A DNA stretch of 22,222 nucleotides, from assembly GCF_000331775.1 (NCBI RefSeq), contig NZ_CAPJ01000090.1:1-22222 (forward strand). Direction: 5' to 3'. Of this stretch, positions 9,664-21,016 are shown in pieces; positions within the stretch are counted from its first letter, which is position 1, and the number at the start of each line of letters is the position of its first letter. The notes under the pieces were generated by a model. It had not been told where the DNA came from, made no database searches, and saw nothing but the letters and a program-made list of their open reading frames with translations. The position numbers and the translations under genes are program-made. The DNA is from Xanthomonas translucens pv. translucens DSM 18974 (GTDB taxonomy: Bacteria > Pseudomonadota > Gammaproteobacteria > Xanthomonadales > Xanthomonadaceae).

Positions 9664-9702
9664 GTATGTACGAATTTTACATACTTCAGGCGTCATACTC
9701 AA
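9664..9702 (-). promoter_or_regulatory. vapBC promoter with overlapping palindromic operator
   Basis: On the minus strand, TTGAGT (9702-9697) and TAAAAT (9679-9674) form a sigma70-type promoter with exactly 17 bases between them. A perfect 7-bp inverted repeat, GTATGTA (9664-9670) and TACATAC (9678-9684) with a 7-base spacer, brackets the -10 box. The predicted transcript starts near 9667, about 20 bases before the vapB ATG. This is the expected design for autorepression by a VapB-VapC complex; binding itself is inferred. Confidence 0.75.
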
Positions 9703-9795
9703 GCCTGCATACAGCGCCGGTCACACCATCCGTACACACTGAATCGGTCAGACTGAGCGCCGTCCCTACAGCCGCGACGCCATAGGAGTTCCGTG

Positions 9796-12564
<2,769 letters not shown>

Positions 12565-12568
12565 GGCC

Positions 12569-12599
12569 GCGACGGCGCGTGTCCTGCGCGCGCCGTCGC
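12569..12599 (+). terminator. Strong GC stem-loop just after acnA
   Basis: Five bases past the acnA stop lies a perfect 11-bp inverted repeat: GCGACGGCGCG (12569-12579) and CGCGCCGTCGC (12589-12599), with a 9-base loop. No T-run follows on either strand, so it is not a classical intrinsic terminator. It may protect the mRNA 3' end or assist Rho-dependent termination. Confidence 0.5.
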
Positions 12600-12636
12600 G
12601 CTCGCGCAGGCACGCATCGCCGTTCGTGCACGCCGC

Positions 12637-13024
12637 TGGCGCATCGGCATCGCGTTTCCAAGTACGGGGCTTTGCTGCCACACCGATAGATTGAAGGCAC
12701 CGCGTTTTCCGAACGGAGCCCTTGCCTTTCGACGCTGGCGGTTGTCGCACCGCAGTTGGATCGACAGTGGCCCGTTGCTCATGCCGATCCGGCCATTGAC
12801 TAGGAATTGCGCGCGCAACAGGTTGTGCAGCGCAGCACAATCCCCGCCTCGCCCGCGAAATCGTCTGCCAGCACCGCCATCGCATCGCGCAGGCGATGTT
12901 TCTCCAGCGCCTGCTGCATAATGGCGATGTCCTTGCGCAGCCGCGGTTCCGCCGAATCGCGCTGGCAGCCGCGCAAGGCCAGGAGCAGCGCGCATCCGCA
13001 TCCCCACGCGCACGCCTGACGCAT
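12637..13024 (-). pseudogene. Decayed small lipoprotein gene (NTF2-like family)
   Basis: On the minus strand an ATG at 13024, with GAGAGG upstream, opens a reading frame for a signal peptide with a lipobox-like cysteine (LLLALRGC), followed by [13 protein letters not shown] and [10 protein letters not shown]. The frame then breaks in a run of four Gs at 12842-12845. One missing base would restore the frame into [16 protein letters not shown] and GPLSIQL. Near 12740 a second shift gives ASVE, and a third frame near 12660 gives TWKRDAD. Read together these resemble the short NTF2-like lipoproteins I know from Xanthomonas genomes; that family assignment is from memory. Multiple shifts indicate old decay. 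The rest of the gene-free stretch 12565-13132 holds only the acnA stem-loop and the rpfB leader. Confidence 0.6.
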
Positions 13025-13132
13025 CGGATTGCCTCTCGGTTTCGTCTTTTCCATGCGGAACGGTATGCTGCCACTCGCCATGCCGCAGCGTTGCGTCGGC
13101 GTGCCGCAGCATTCCACACCAGGGGGGAGTAC

Positions 13133-14812
13133 ATGAGTCAGGAACGTCCGTGGTTGCAGAGTTATCCGGCCAGCATTCCCGCCGAGATCGATGTCGATGA
13201 ATACCGATCCGTCGCCGCCGTCTTCGAAACCTCCGTCGCCAAGTTCAGCGAACGTCCGGCTTACTGCAACTTCGGCAAGACCCTGACCTACCGCGAGGCC
13301 GGCGAACTGGCCCGGCACTTCGCCGCCTACCTGCTGGGCGAACTGCAGCTCAAGAAGGGCGACCGCGTCGCGCTGATGATGCCCAACTGCCTGCAGTATC
13401 CGATCGCCACCTTCGGCGTGCTGCTGGCCGGCATGACCCTGGTCAACGTCAACCCGCTGTACACGCCGCGCGAACTGCGCCACCAGCTGGTCGACTCCGG
13501 CGCCAGCGCGATCGTGGTGATCGACAACTTCGGCAAGACCGTGCAGGACGTGCTGGCCGACACGCAGCTCAAGCAGGTCATCACCACCGGCCTGGGCGAC
13601 ATGCTCGGCTTCCCGAAGGGCCCGTTGGTCAACTTCGTGCTGAAGTACATCAAGAAGCTGGTTCCCGATTACGCCATCCCCAACGCGGTGCGCTTCCGCG
13701 ACACGCTGACCCTGGGCCGGCGGCACACGCTGCCGCAGCTGGACATCGAGCCGGACGACATCGCCTTCCTGCAATACACCGGCGGCACCACCGGGGTAGC
13801 CAAGGGCGCGATGCTGACTCACCGCAATCTGGTCGCCAACATGCTGCAGGCCGGCGCCTGGATCGCGGCGACCGGCAAACTGGAGGAAGGCAAGGAAGTC
13901 ATCATCACTGCGCTGCCGCTTTACCATATCTTCGCGCTGACCGCGAACGGCCTGGTGTTCATGAAGCTCGGCGGCCTCAACCACCTGATCAGCAATCCGC
14001 GCGACATGCCCGGTTTCGTCAAGGAGTTGCAGAAGACCCGGTTCACCGCCTTCACCGGAGTCAACACCCTGTTCAACGGCCTGCTCAACACGCCCGGCTT
14101 CGACACGGTGGATTTCTCGACGCTGAAGTTCACCCTGGGCGGCGGCATGGCGGTGCAGCGCGCCGTGGCCGAGCGCTGGAAGCAGGTGACCGGGGTGACC
14201 CTGGTCGAGGCCTACGGCCTGACCGAGACCTCGCCCGCCGCCTGCATCAACCCGCTGACGCTGCAGGACTACAACGGCGCCATCGGCCTGCCGATCCCGT
14301 CCACCGACGCCTGCGTCAAGGACGACCAGGGCCAGATCCTGGCGCCCGGCGAGGTCGGCGAACTGTGCATCCAGGGTCCGCAGGTGATGAAGGGCTACTG
14401 GCGACGCCCCGAGGAAACCGCCGGCGCCATCGATGCCGACGGCTGGCTGCACACCGGCGATATGGCGCGGATGGATCCGCAGGGCTTCTTCTACATCGTC
14501 GACCGCAAGAAGGACATGATCCTGGTCTCGGGCTTCAACGTGTACCCGAACGAGGTCGAGGACGTGATCGCGATGATGCCCGGCGTGCTGGAAGTGGCCG
14601 CGGTCGGGGTGCCGGACGAGAAATCCGGCGAAGTGGTCAAGGTGGTCATCGTCAAAAAGGACCCCAACCTCACCGCCGAGGACGTCAAGGCGCATGCCCG
14701 CGCCAACCTGACCGGCTACAAGCACCCGCGCATCGTCGAGTTCCGCAAGGAACTGCCCAAGACCAACGTCGGCAAGATCCTGCGGCGGGAATTGCGCGAT
14801 AACCAGGCGTAA
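13133..14812 (+). CDS. rpfB: Long-chain fatty acyl-CoA ligase RpfB (FadD family)
   Basis: RpfB activates free fatty acids to acyl-CoA thioesters using ATP and CoA. In X. campestris it substitutes for E. coli FadD and is implicated in turnover of the DSF signal. The protein has 559 residues. The adenylate-forming motifs are complete: the P-loop [14 protein letters not shown] from Tyr215, [10 protein letters not shown], the DGWLHTGD block (436-443), [17 protein letters not shown] at the domain hinge, and the C-terminal catalytic lysine Lys548 in [10 protein letters not shown]. The ATG at 13133 has a strong AGGGGGGAG ribosome binding site. rpfF follows on the same strand after 176 bases, so a shared transcript is possible, although an AT-richer leader and a stem-loop lie between them. 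Confidence 0.95.
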   Translation: MSQERPWLQSYPASIPAEIDVDEYRSVAAVFETSVAKFSERPAYCNFGKTLTYREAGELARHFAAYLLGELQLKKGDRVALMMPNCLQYPIATFGVLLAGMTLVNVNPLYTPRELRHQLVDSGASAIVVIDNFGKTVQDVLADTQLKQVITTGLGDMLGFPKGPLVNFVLKYIKKLVPDYAIPNAVRFRDTLTLGRRHTLPQLDIEPDDIAFLQYTGGTTGVAKGAMLTHRNLVANMLQAGAWIAATGKLEEGKEVIITALPLYHIFALTANGLVFMKLGGLNHLISNPRDMPGFVKELQKTRFTAFTGVNTLFNGLLNTPGFDTVDFSTLKFTLGGGMAVQRAVAERWKQVTGVTLVEAYGLTETSPAACINPLTLQDYNGAIGLPIPSTDACVKDDQGQILAPGEVGELCIQGPQVMKGYWRRPEETAGAIDADGWLHTGDMARMDPQGFFYIVDRKKDMILVSGFNVYPNEVEDVIAMMPGVLEVAAVGVPDEKSGEVVKVVIVKKDPNLTAEDVKAHARANLTGYKHPRIVEFRKELPKTNVGKILRRELRDNQA

Positions 14813-14827
14813 CGGCCCCCGAACTAG

Positions 14828-14848
14828 GCCGGCGTTCGCTGCGCCGGC
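14828..14848 (+). terminator. Stem-loop between rpfB and rpfF
   Basis: GCCGGCG (14828-14834) and CGCCGGC (14842-14848) form a perfect 7-bp stem with a 7-base loop, 16 bases after the rpfB stop. No T-run follows. It may attenuate transcription into rpfF or define the rpfB 3' end; the sequence alone does not decide. Confidence 0.35.
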
Positions 14849-14988
14849 TGGCTGCGTGGCGTAGGTCTATTTAGCGCATGCGCGTGATTGATTCATGTTA
14901 CTGAGCCAGGTGTAGCATCGATCGGGTGGAGTCCGCATTCGCCCACTGCGCCACACTTCTTCGTGGGCGTTTCCCAAGAGCCCTAGCC

Positions 14989-15858
14989 ATGAGCATGATC
15001 GACACGTTGCCCCTTACCCGCCCCTACTCCACCCTTCGCGTCAACTCCGCGCCCACTGGAGGCGAGCATTGGATCTACATGCATGCCAACTTAGGCTGCG
15101 AAACCGCGCGTCCTTGCTTTTCATCGCAGTTGGTCCACGAGATCGTGCACTGCCAAAAGGAACTGAAGCAGCGCCTGGACCGAGAGAACAAACTTTTGCC
15201 CCACGTAATCCTGGCTTCTGACGCCAGTGTCTTCAATCTGGGTGGGGACCTTGGCTTGTTCAGCCAGCTAATCCTTAGCGGCGACCGCCACGCCATGCTC
15301 CACTACGCTCGAGAATGCGTGCTCGGGGTACATGCATTTCACGTAGGGTTGGATGCAGGGGCTCACAGTATTGCTCTGGTACAAGGAAATGCTATGGGCG
15401 GCGGTTTCGAGGCCGCGCTCAGCTGCCATACCATCGTAGCCGAGAAAGGGGTGCTAATGGGTCTTCCCGAAGTCCTGTTCGATCTATTCCCGGGAATGGG
15501 AGCCTATTCGTTTCTATGCCAGCGGATTAGCGCACATTTGGCAGAAAAAATTATGCTGGAGGGCAATATGTACACTGCCGAACAGTTGCTACAAATGGGT
15601 TTAGTAGATGTTGTGGTTCCACCTGGCGAGGGCGTGGCGGCAGTGCAACAGATTATTCGTGATCACCAACGTATTCCACACGCCCGAGCAGCGATGCATA
15701 AGGTCCGTCGCCTAGCAAGTGCCGTTTCACTTGAAGAATTAATGAAGATTACGGAAGTCTGGGTCGACACAGCCATGCAGCTGGGTGACAGATCATTGCG
15801 CACCATGAACCGTTTGGTTAGAGCACAAACCCGCCGTTCCCAAGGCGTCGCGGCTTGA
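14989..15858 (+). CDS. rpfF: DSF synthase RpfF (crotonase-family enoyl-CoA hydratase/thioesterase)
   Basis: RpfF makes the diffusible signal factor, cis-11-methyl-2-dodecenoic acid and relatives, by dehydrating 3-hydroxyacyl-ACP and releasing the free acid. The chosen ATG gives 289 residues, the length of X. campestris RpfF, and places the two catalytic glutamates at Glu141 (GGGFEAALS) and Glu161 (GLPEVLFD), as in that enzyme. A GTG at 14926 would add 21 unrelated-looking residues. The oxyanion-hole block FNLGGDLGLF (82-91) and the C-terminal helices, ending in RLVRAQTRRS, are intact. Base composition is unlike the neighbours: sampled 60-base lines inside the gene are 43 and 47 percent GC, against 68 percent for a line in rpfB. 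It converges with rpfC, 53 bases apart. Confidence 0.96.
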   Translation: MSMIDTLPLTRPYSTLRVNSAPTGGEHWIYMHANLGCETARPCFSSQLVHEIVHCQKELKQRLDRENKLLPHVILASDASVFNLGGDLGLFSQLILSGDRHAMLHYARECVLGVHAFHVGLDAGAHSIALVQGNAMGGGFEAALSCHTIVAEKGVLMGLPEVLFDLFPGMGAYSFLCQRISAHLAEKIMLEGNMYTAEQLLQMGLVDVVVPPGEGVAAVQQIIRDHQRIPHARAAMHKVRRLASAVSLEELMKITEVWVDTAMQLGDRSLRTMNRLVRAQTRRSQGVAA

Positions 15859-15911
15859 AGACAACTCATCCGACTCGGTACACGGGGACGGGCCCGGTCA
15901 TGTGCTGGGCT

Positions 15912-18092
15912 TTACCAACCGATCTCTCCACTGCCGCCCTGCGTGGCACCGCTCCTAGCTCGCATATCAAGTGCTTCCCGCCCCTCGGTAAGGCTGGCAT
16001 TGAGACTGACGAGACGCTGTTTCCATTCACTCCGCATCTGCCATTCAGCCATGTGCATCAATTCACCGCCCAGACTGGCCAACCGCACCAATCCAAGGTT
16101 GCTCGCGACGCCCTTGATCGCATGCGCATGCTCGCGGAGCCGCTCCCAATGCTCGGCCTCCCCTGCCACCTGCATGCCGCCGAGGCAGCCCTCGGCATCG
16201 TTGAGGCATTGCGAGATGAACTCGCGTTCGAAGCCGTCGCCCATGCCGAGCCCGGCCAATTCGTCGAGGACGGACGGATCCAGCACGCCTTCGATCGATG
16301 CGGCAAGCGGGCGCGCCGATGTCTCATTGGCACCGCGCAGCTTGCCGTCGGTGGCAATGTCGGTCAGCGTGTCCAATAGTCGGTTCGCCACCAGCGGCTT
16401 GGCCAGGAAGGTGTGCGCGCCGGCCTGCTCGCAGCGCTGTATCGATTCGGGGGTGACATCGGCACTGAGCACCACCACCGGCGTGCGTGGCCCACCGGCC
16501 TGCATCACCCGCAGATGCTTGAGCATGTCCAGCCCGCTCATGCCCGGCATGTGCAGATCGACGATCACCGCGTCGAATTCGCTTTCGGCCAGCGCGTCGA
16601 GCACCGCCTCGGCGCCATCGACGCAGATCGCCCGATGGCCTGCCTTCTGCAACATGCGCTGCAGCACCATGCGGTTGGCGGCATGGTCGTCGGCGACCAG
16701 AATGCGCATGCCGCGGATTCGCGCGCGATGGCGGAGAAACGGATCGGAAAAGGCGATGACGTTGCCGCTGGGATCGAACTCCTCGGCTGACACAGCTATG
16801 CCTGAGGGCATCGTGACTGCCGCGTCCGGTGCAGCACCAGCCATGAACGGCAGTTCGAACCAAAAATGGCTACCGCGTGGCGGATGCTCCTGGTAGCCGA
16901 TGCTGCCGTCCATGGCCTCGACCAAGCCCTTGGCGATCGTGGTGCCCAGGCCAGTGCCTTCGTAGCGACGCGACAAGCCGACATCGGCCTGTTCGAAGGC
17001 TTCGAACAGCCGCGGGCGCATCTCCGGCGGTACACCGATGCCGGTATCGATGATGTCGAAACTCAACCGCTTCGGCTGGCCCTGCTCGCTCTTCTGTATC
17101 CGCACGCGGATGTCGACCCTGCCCATCTCGGTGAACTTGATCGCATTGCCCGCCAGATTGAGCAGTACTTGGCCCAAGTGCCCAGGGTCGCCTGACAGGT
17201 TGTCCGGCACGTCGGCGGCCACGTCCACCTGATAGCTCAGGTTCTTGGCGCGCGCCTGAGGTTGCAAGATCAGGCTGATGCCTTGCAGCGTCTCGCGTAG
17301 CGAAAAGTCACGCTTATCCAAGCGCAGCTTGCCCGATTCGATCACCGAGATATCCAGCACTTCCTCGACCAGCGACAACAGAGTGCGAGCCGAAGCTTGA
17401 ATAGTGTTGACGCATTCACGCTGTTCCGCGTCGAGCCGAGTCGTGGCCAGCACCTCCGTCATGCCGGACAAACCATTGAGCGGTGTGCGGAACTCATGGC
17501 TCATATTGGCAAGAAAGCGACTCTTTGCATCATTGGCTCGGCGTGCCTCTTCGCTTGCCTTAGTCAATGCCTTCAGCAGGGAATCGAAGTACAGCGGGAC
17601 TGCGCATAAACCGATCCACAATCCCCAGGCAAGATACGCATTCCCACGCCAAAAAGGCGATATGATCAAAGCGCACAAAAACGAGACAGAAGCCATTGCA
17701 GTGGCCAGACGCAGATAACTGCTGCCGTAACGCAGCCCATTGCCGATGGTTACCCACAAGTAAACCGCATATAGCGGCGATGCAGGCTCCCCCTCGATGC
17801 ACATGATTGCACCGATGCAAGCATAGTCGGTCAACATGCCAATCCAGCGCCGCACATGAGAAATCCCAGGACGAAGCAAGATAGCTGCGAACAAACATAT
17901 TGCGACGAACAGTTCAAACAGCAGAATCAGCCAAGTTGCTGGCAATGTATTGACTTGTCCCGCATGGAAATAGCGCCACCCCATATAGATCGAAAATAGG
18001 GCAGTGATCACGATCCGGATCAAATTCTGAGCATGCTCACTGTCGGGGCGACCGGCTAGGCGCTCGATCAATGGAGAAAACCACTTAGCCAT
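15912..18092 (-). CDS. rpfC: Hybrid sensor histidine kinase RpfC (DSF receptor)
   Basis: RpfC is the membrane receptor for DSF. It autophosphorylates, relays phosphate to RpfG, and its receiver domain restrains RpfF. The protein has 726 residues. Five or six membrane helices occupy residues 24-172. The kinase core has His199 ([13 protein letters not shown]), an N-box ([11 protein letters not shown]), DTGIGVP and [12 protein letters not shown]. The receiver (about 462-585) has phospho-acceptor Asp512 ([10 protein letters not shown]) and Lys565. The Hpt domain has His657 ([13 protein letters not shown]). All relay residues are present. It starts two bases after the rpfG stop, so the two are one operon. 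The sensor-coding end (about 17600-18092) is near 47 percent GC, against 58-68 percent in sampled lines of the rest of the gene. Confidence 0.96.
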   Translation of the reverse strand: MAKWFSPLIERLAGRPDSEHAQNLIRIVITALFSIYMGWRYFHAGQVNTLPATWLILLFELFVAICLFAAILLRPGISHVRRWIGMLTDYACIGAIMCIEGEPASPLYAVYLWVTIGNGLRYGSSYLRLATAMASVSFLCALIISPFWRGNAYLAWGLWIGLCAVPLYFDSLLKALTKASEEARRANDAKSRFLANMSHEFRTPLNGLSGMTEVLATTRLDAEQRECVNTIQASARTLLSLVEEVLDISVIESGKLRLDKRDFSLRETLQGISLILQPQARAKNLSYQVDVAADVPDNLSGDPGHLGQVLLNLAGNAIKFTEMGRVDIRVRIQKSEQGQPKRLSFDIIDTGIGVPPEMRPRLFEAFEQADVGLSRRYEGTGLGTTIAKGLVEAMDGSIGYQEHPPRGSHFWFELPFMAGAAPDAAVTMPSGIAVSAEEFDPSGNVIAFSDPFLRHRARIRGMRILVADDHAANRMVLQRMLQKAGHRAICVDGAEAVLDALAESEFDAVIVDLHMPGMSGLDMLKHLRVMQAGGPRTPVVVLSADVTPESIQRCEQAGAHTFLAKPLVANRLLDTLTDIATDGKLRGANETSARPLAASIEGVLDPSVLDELAGLGMGDGFEREFISQCLNDAEGCLGGMQVAGEAEHWERLREHAHAIKGVASNLGLVRLASLGGELMHMAEWQMRSEWKQRLVSLNASLTEGREALDMRARSGATQGGSGEIGW

Positions 18093-18094
18093 GG

Positions 18095-19231
18095 TTAGAC
18101 CCCCGGCCGAACCGAGGCTGTCGAGAACTTCTCGCAGATCATGTGCAACTGCTCGCGCCCGCGGAACAGCGCGTCCACGCAGCGCGGGTCGAACAGACGG
18201 CCGCGTTGCGCGTAGAGATAGGCGAGGGTCGCATCCATGGTCCAGGCTTCCTTGTAGGGACGCGGCGAGATCAGCGCGTCGAAGACGTCGGCGACCGCCA
18301 CGATCCGCGCCTCCAGCGGGATCGCGTCGCCGACCAGGCCGTCGGGGTATCCGCTGCCATCGTAACGCTCATGGTGGCGCAGCGCGATCAGCGCGCCGAC
18401 CTGGATGAAGCGGTTCTGGCTGCCGCTGAGCAGTTCGTAGCCGATGCGCGGGGGCATGCGCATCACCGCCATCTCCTCCTCGTTCAGCTTGCCGGGCTTA
18501 AGCAGCACCGCATCGGGAATGGCGATCTTGCCCATGTCGTGCAGGCTCGCGGCCATCTCGATGACCCGCACCTCGTCCTCGGACAGGCCCAGCTGCTCGG
18601 CGATCAGGCCGGCCACGTGCGCCATCCGCTCCAGGTAGGCGCTGGTTCCGGCGTCGCGGTACTCGATCGCCCGCGCCAGCCGCGACAGGGTCTCGCGCTC
18701 GCGCTCCTCGACCTCGCGCATGCTCGCCAGCAGACGCTGCTCCAGCGACATCGCACGCTGCTTGATGTTCTCGCTCTGCAGCCGCAGCTGCAGCAGGTTG
18801 TGGCAGCGCGCACGCAGTTCGCGCGGGCGGATCGGCTTGACCAGGAAGTCGATGATCCCGGCTTCCAGCGCGGCCTGGCGGATCGGCTCGTCGCCGACCA
18901 CGGTGATCAGGATGATCGGAATGTCGCGGTGCTTGGGCAACCGCCGCAGCCGCCGCGCGAACTCCAGCCCGTCCATGCCGGGCATGCGGTAGTCGAGCAG
19001 CAACAGGTCGACCTTGCCGGCCTCGCACCAGGCCAGTGCGGCCTGCGAGTCGCCGAAGTCGCGGACGGTGAGCTCCGGGGCGATGTCCTCGATCACATGG
19101 CGCAGCATCGTGCGCGCGGACGTCTGATCGTCGACGATGACGATGTTCAAGCGATTGTCCGCCCCCTGCGCCCAGTCCGGGCGGTCGCTGCTGGAGGATA
19201 CTCCTGACAGGCTCATGCTGGCATCTTGCAT
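18095..19231 (-). CDS. rpfG: Two-component response regulator RpfG (REC plus HD-GYP cyclic di-GMP phosphodiesterase)
   Basis: RpfG is phosphorylated by RpfC when DSF is present and then degrades cyclic di-GMP, switching on virulence factors and biofilm dispersal. The protein has 378 residues. The receiver domain (about 28-145) has IVDDQ, phospho-acceptor Asp80 ([12 protein letters not shown]) and Lys132 (FLVKP). After a helical linker, the HD-GYP domain (about 180-375) shows the HD pair His231-Asp232 ([12 protein letters not shown]), LKPGKL, and [14 protein letters not shown] with GYP at 294-296. All key residues are present. AGAGG lies seven bases upstream of the ATG at 19231. lysS ends 171 bases upstream on the same strand. 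In X. campestris rpfH separates rpfG from rpfC; here nothing does. Confidence 0.97.
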   Translation of the reverse strand: MQDASMSLSGVSSSSDRPDWAQGADNRLNIVIVDDQTSARTMLRHVIEDIAPELTVRDFGDSQAALAWCEAGKVDLLLLDYRMPGMDGLEFARRLRRLPKHRDIPIILITVVGDEPIRQAALEAGIIDFLVKPIRPRELRARCHNLLQLRLQSENIKQRAMSLEQRLLASMREVEERERETLSRLARAIEYRDAGTSAYLERMAHVAGLIAEQLGLSEDEVRVIEMAASLHDMGKIAIPDAVLLKPGKLNEEEMAVMRMPPRIGYELLSGSQNRFIQVGALIALRHHERYDGSGYPDGLVGDAIPLEARIVAVADVFDALISPRPYKEAWTMDATLAYLYAQRGRLFDPRCVDALFRGREQLHMICEKFSTASVRPGV

Positions 19232-19324
19232 CTGCGATCCTCTCGCCCATGGGCATCGGGTTGCTGGGACAACAACGGGAAACGCTCCGGCGCCGGCCGC
19301 GCCGACTCAACCGCCTCACTTCCG

Positions 19325-19349
19325 CTTGCTTGCCAACCACTTGCTTGCC
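19325..19349. repeat. 10-bp tandem direct repeat upstream of rpfG
   Basis: CTTGCTTGCC occurs perfectly at 19325-19334 and again at 19340-19349, 15 bases from start to start, in the lysS-rpfG gap and about 95 bases before the rpfG start. The spacing could suit a dimeric regulator, but no known operator is recognised and chance cannot be excluded. Confidence 0.4.
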
Positions 19350-19402
19350 GACGCCCGATACGAGAACCCCACGCCAAGGCTCTACCGCCCCCTGTGGCTA
19401 GA

Positions 19403-20920
19403 TTAAGCCTCCGGACGCATGTACGGGAACAGCAGCACGTCACGGATCGAACTGCTGCCGGTCAGCAACATGACCAGACGGTCGATGCCGATGCCCAGGC
19501 CGCCGGTGGGCGGCAGGCCGACCTCCAGCGCACGGATATAGTCGGCGTCGAAGTGCATGGCCTCGTCGTCGCCGCCCTCCTTCGCCGCCACCTGGGCCTG
19601 AAACCGTGCCGCCTGGTCTTCGGGATCATTCAGTTCGGAGAAGCCGTTGGCGATCTCCTTGCCGTTGACGAACAGCTCGAAGCGGTCGGTATAGCCCGGT
19701 TCGGTGTCGCTGGAACGGGCCAGCGGCGACACCTCGACCGGGTGGTCGGTGATGAAGGTTGGCTGGATCAGGGTGTGTTCCACGGTCGCCTCGAAGATCT
19801 CCAGCAGCAGCTTGCCCCAGCCGTAGGACGGCTTGGTGCGGATCTTCAGCCGCTCGCAGTGGCGCAGCAGCGCGTCGCGGTCGGTGCAGTCGGCGGCGCT
19901 GATCTCGGGGTTGTGGTGGCGGACCGCCTCATCCATGCGCCAGCGGCGGAACGCCGGGGCCAGGTCGATGTCGGCGCCGTCCCAGTGTACCTGGGTGGTG
20001 CCGAGGACCTCCTGGGCCACGTCGCGGATCACGCTCTCGGTCAGGTCCATCACCTCATGGTACGTGGCGTAGGCCTCGTACAGCTCCATCATGGTGAATT
20101 CGGGATTGTGCCGGGTGCTGACGCCTTCGTTGCGGAAATTGCGATTGATCTCGTAGACCCGTTCCAGGCCTCCGACCACCAGCCGCTTCAGATACAGCTC
20201 CGGCGCCACGCGCAGGTACAGGTCCAGGTCCAGCGCGTTGTGGTGGGTGGTGAACGGCTTGGCGGTGGCGCCGCCGGGGATGTAATGCATCATCGGCGTC
20301 TCCACTTCCAGGAAGCGGCGCGCGTCCAGCCAGGCGCGCATCGCGCGGATGATCCTGGAGCGCTTGACGAACACCTCGCGCGCCTCCGGCGATACGATCA
20401 GGTCCACGTAGCGCTGGCGGTAGCGCTGCTCCACGTCGGACAGGCCGTGCCACTTGTCGGGCAGCGGGCGCAGCGCCTTGGTCAGCAGCCGCAGCGCGCT
20501 GGCGCGCACCGACAACTCGCCGGTCTTGGTGCGGGTCAGCCCGCCTTCCACGCCGATGATGTCGCCGATGTCCCAGCCCTTGAACGCGTCGTAGGCCGGA
20601 CCCAGCGCATTGGCCTGCAGGAACAGCTGGATGCGCCCGGACTCGTCCTGCAGCTGCACGAAGCTGGCCTTGCCCATCACCCGCTTGGCCAGCAGGCGCC
20701 CGGCCAGGCGCAGGCTGCGGCCCTCGGCCTCCAGCGCCTCGGCGCTCCAGCGCTCGGCATCGGCGAACTCGGCCTGCAGGTCGCCGGCGAAATCGTGGCG
20801 GCGGAAATCGTTCGGATAGGCCACGCCCTGCGCGCGCAGCGCTCCCAGCTTGGCGCGGCGTTCGGCGATGAGGCCGTTTTCGTCGACGGGAAGGGACGGC
20901 GCGGGGGTCTGCTCTGTCAT
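19403..20920 (-). CDS. lysS: Lysyl-tRNA synthetase, class II
   Basis: LysS charges tRNA-Lys with lysine using ATP. The protein has 505 residues, the same as E. coli LysS. An N-terminal OB-fold anticodon-binding domain (about 68-150, [10 protein letters not shown]...[14 protein letters not shown]) precedes the class II catalytic core. Motif 2 is [20 protein letters not shown] with Arg263 and Glu265, and motif 3 is [13 protein letters not shown] with Arg481. The ATG at 20920 is the only sensible start, but no good ribosome binding site is visible before it. Lysyl-tRNA synthetase downstream of prfB is a common proteobacterial pairing (prfB-lysS in E. coli). A perfect stem-loop lies in the 96-base gap between them. 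Confidence 0.97.
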   Translation of the reverse strand: MTEQTPAPSLPVDENGLIAERRAKLGALRAQGVAYPNDFRRHDFAGDLQAEFADAERWSAEALEAEGRSLRLAGRLLAKRVMGKASFVQLQDESGRIQLFLQANALGPAYDAFKGWDIGDIIGVEGGLTRTKTGELSVRASALRLLTKALRPLPDKWHGLSDVEQRYRQRYVDLIVSPEAREVFVKRSRIIRAMRAWLDARRFLEVETPMMHYIPGGATAKPFTTHHNALDLDLYLRVAPELYLKRLVVGGLERVYEINRNFRNEGVSTRHNPEFTMMELYEAYATYHEVMDLTESVIRDVAQEVLGTTQVHWDGADIDLAPAFRRWRMDEAVRHHNPEISAADCTDRDALLRHCERLKIRTKPSYGWGKLLLEIFEATVEHTLIQPTFITDHPVEVSPLARSSDTEPGYTDRFELFVNGKEIANGFSELNDPEDQAARFQAQVAAKEGGDDEAMHFDADYIRALEVGLPPTGGLGIGIDRLVMLLTGSSSIRDVLLFPYMRPEA

Positions 20921-20984
20921 GGGAATAGGTACGCGGAGAAGAAGGGAGAGGATGCAGCAGATGCGGATGACGTGCCGCGGGGCC

Positions 20985-21010
20985 GGCCTGCGCCACGGTG
21001 GGCGCAGGCC
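20985..21010 (-). terminator. Perfect 10-bp stem-loop between prfB and lysS
   Basis: Seven bases after the prfB stop, read on the minus strand, GGCCTGCGCC (21010-21001) pairs with GGCGCAGGCC (20994-20985) around a 6-base loop. No T-run follows. It could partly terminate prfB transcripts or stabilise their 3' end, uncoupling lysS levels from prfB. It is not a T-box. Confidence 0.45.
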
Positions 21011-21016
21011 ACCGGT

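Noticed and set aside
14888..14918. TTGATT with TAGCAT as an rpfF promoter
   Set aside because: The 19-base spacer and weak -10 match are not convincing, and chance matches are likely in this AT-richer leader.
14926..14988. GTG start extending rpfF by 21 residues
   Set aside because: The ATG at 14989 gives the family length of 289 and places Glu141 and Glu161 at the known positions; the extension shows no family similarity.
15859..15911. Bidirectional terminator between convergent rpfF and rpfC
   Set aside because: Only an imperfect GC-rich palindrome is present, with no T-run on either strand.
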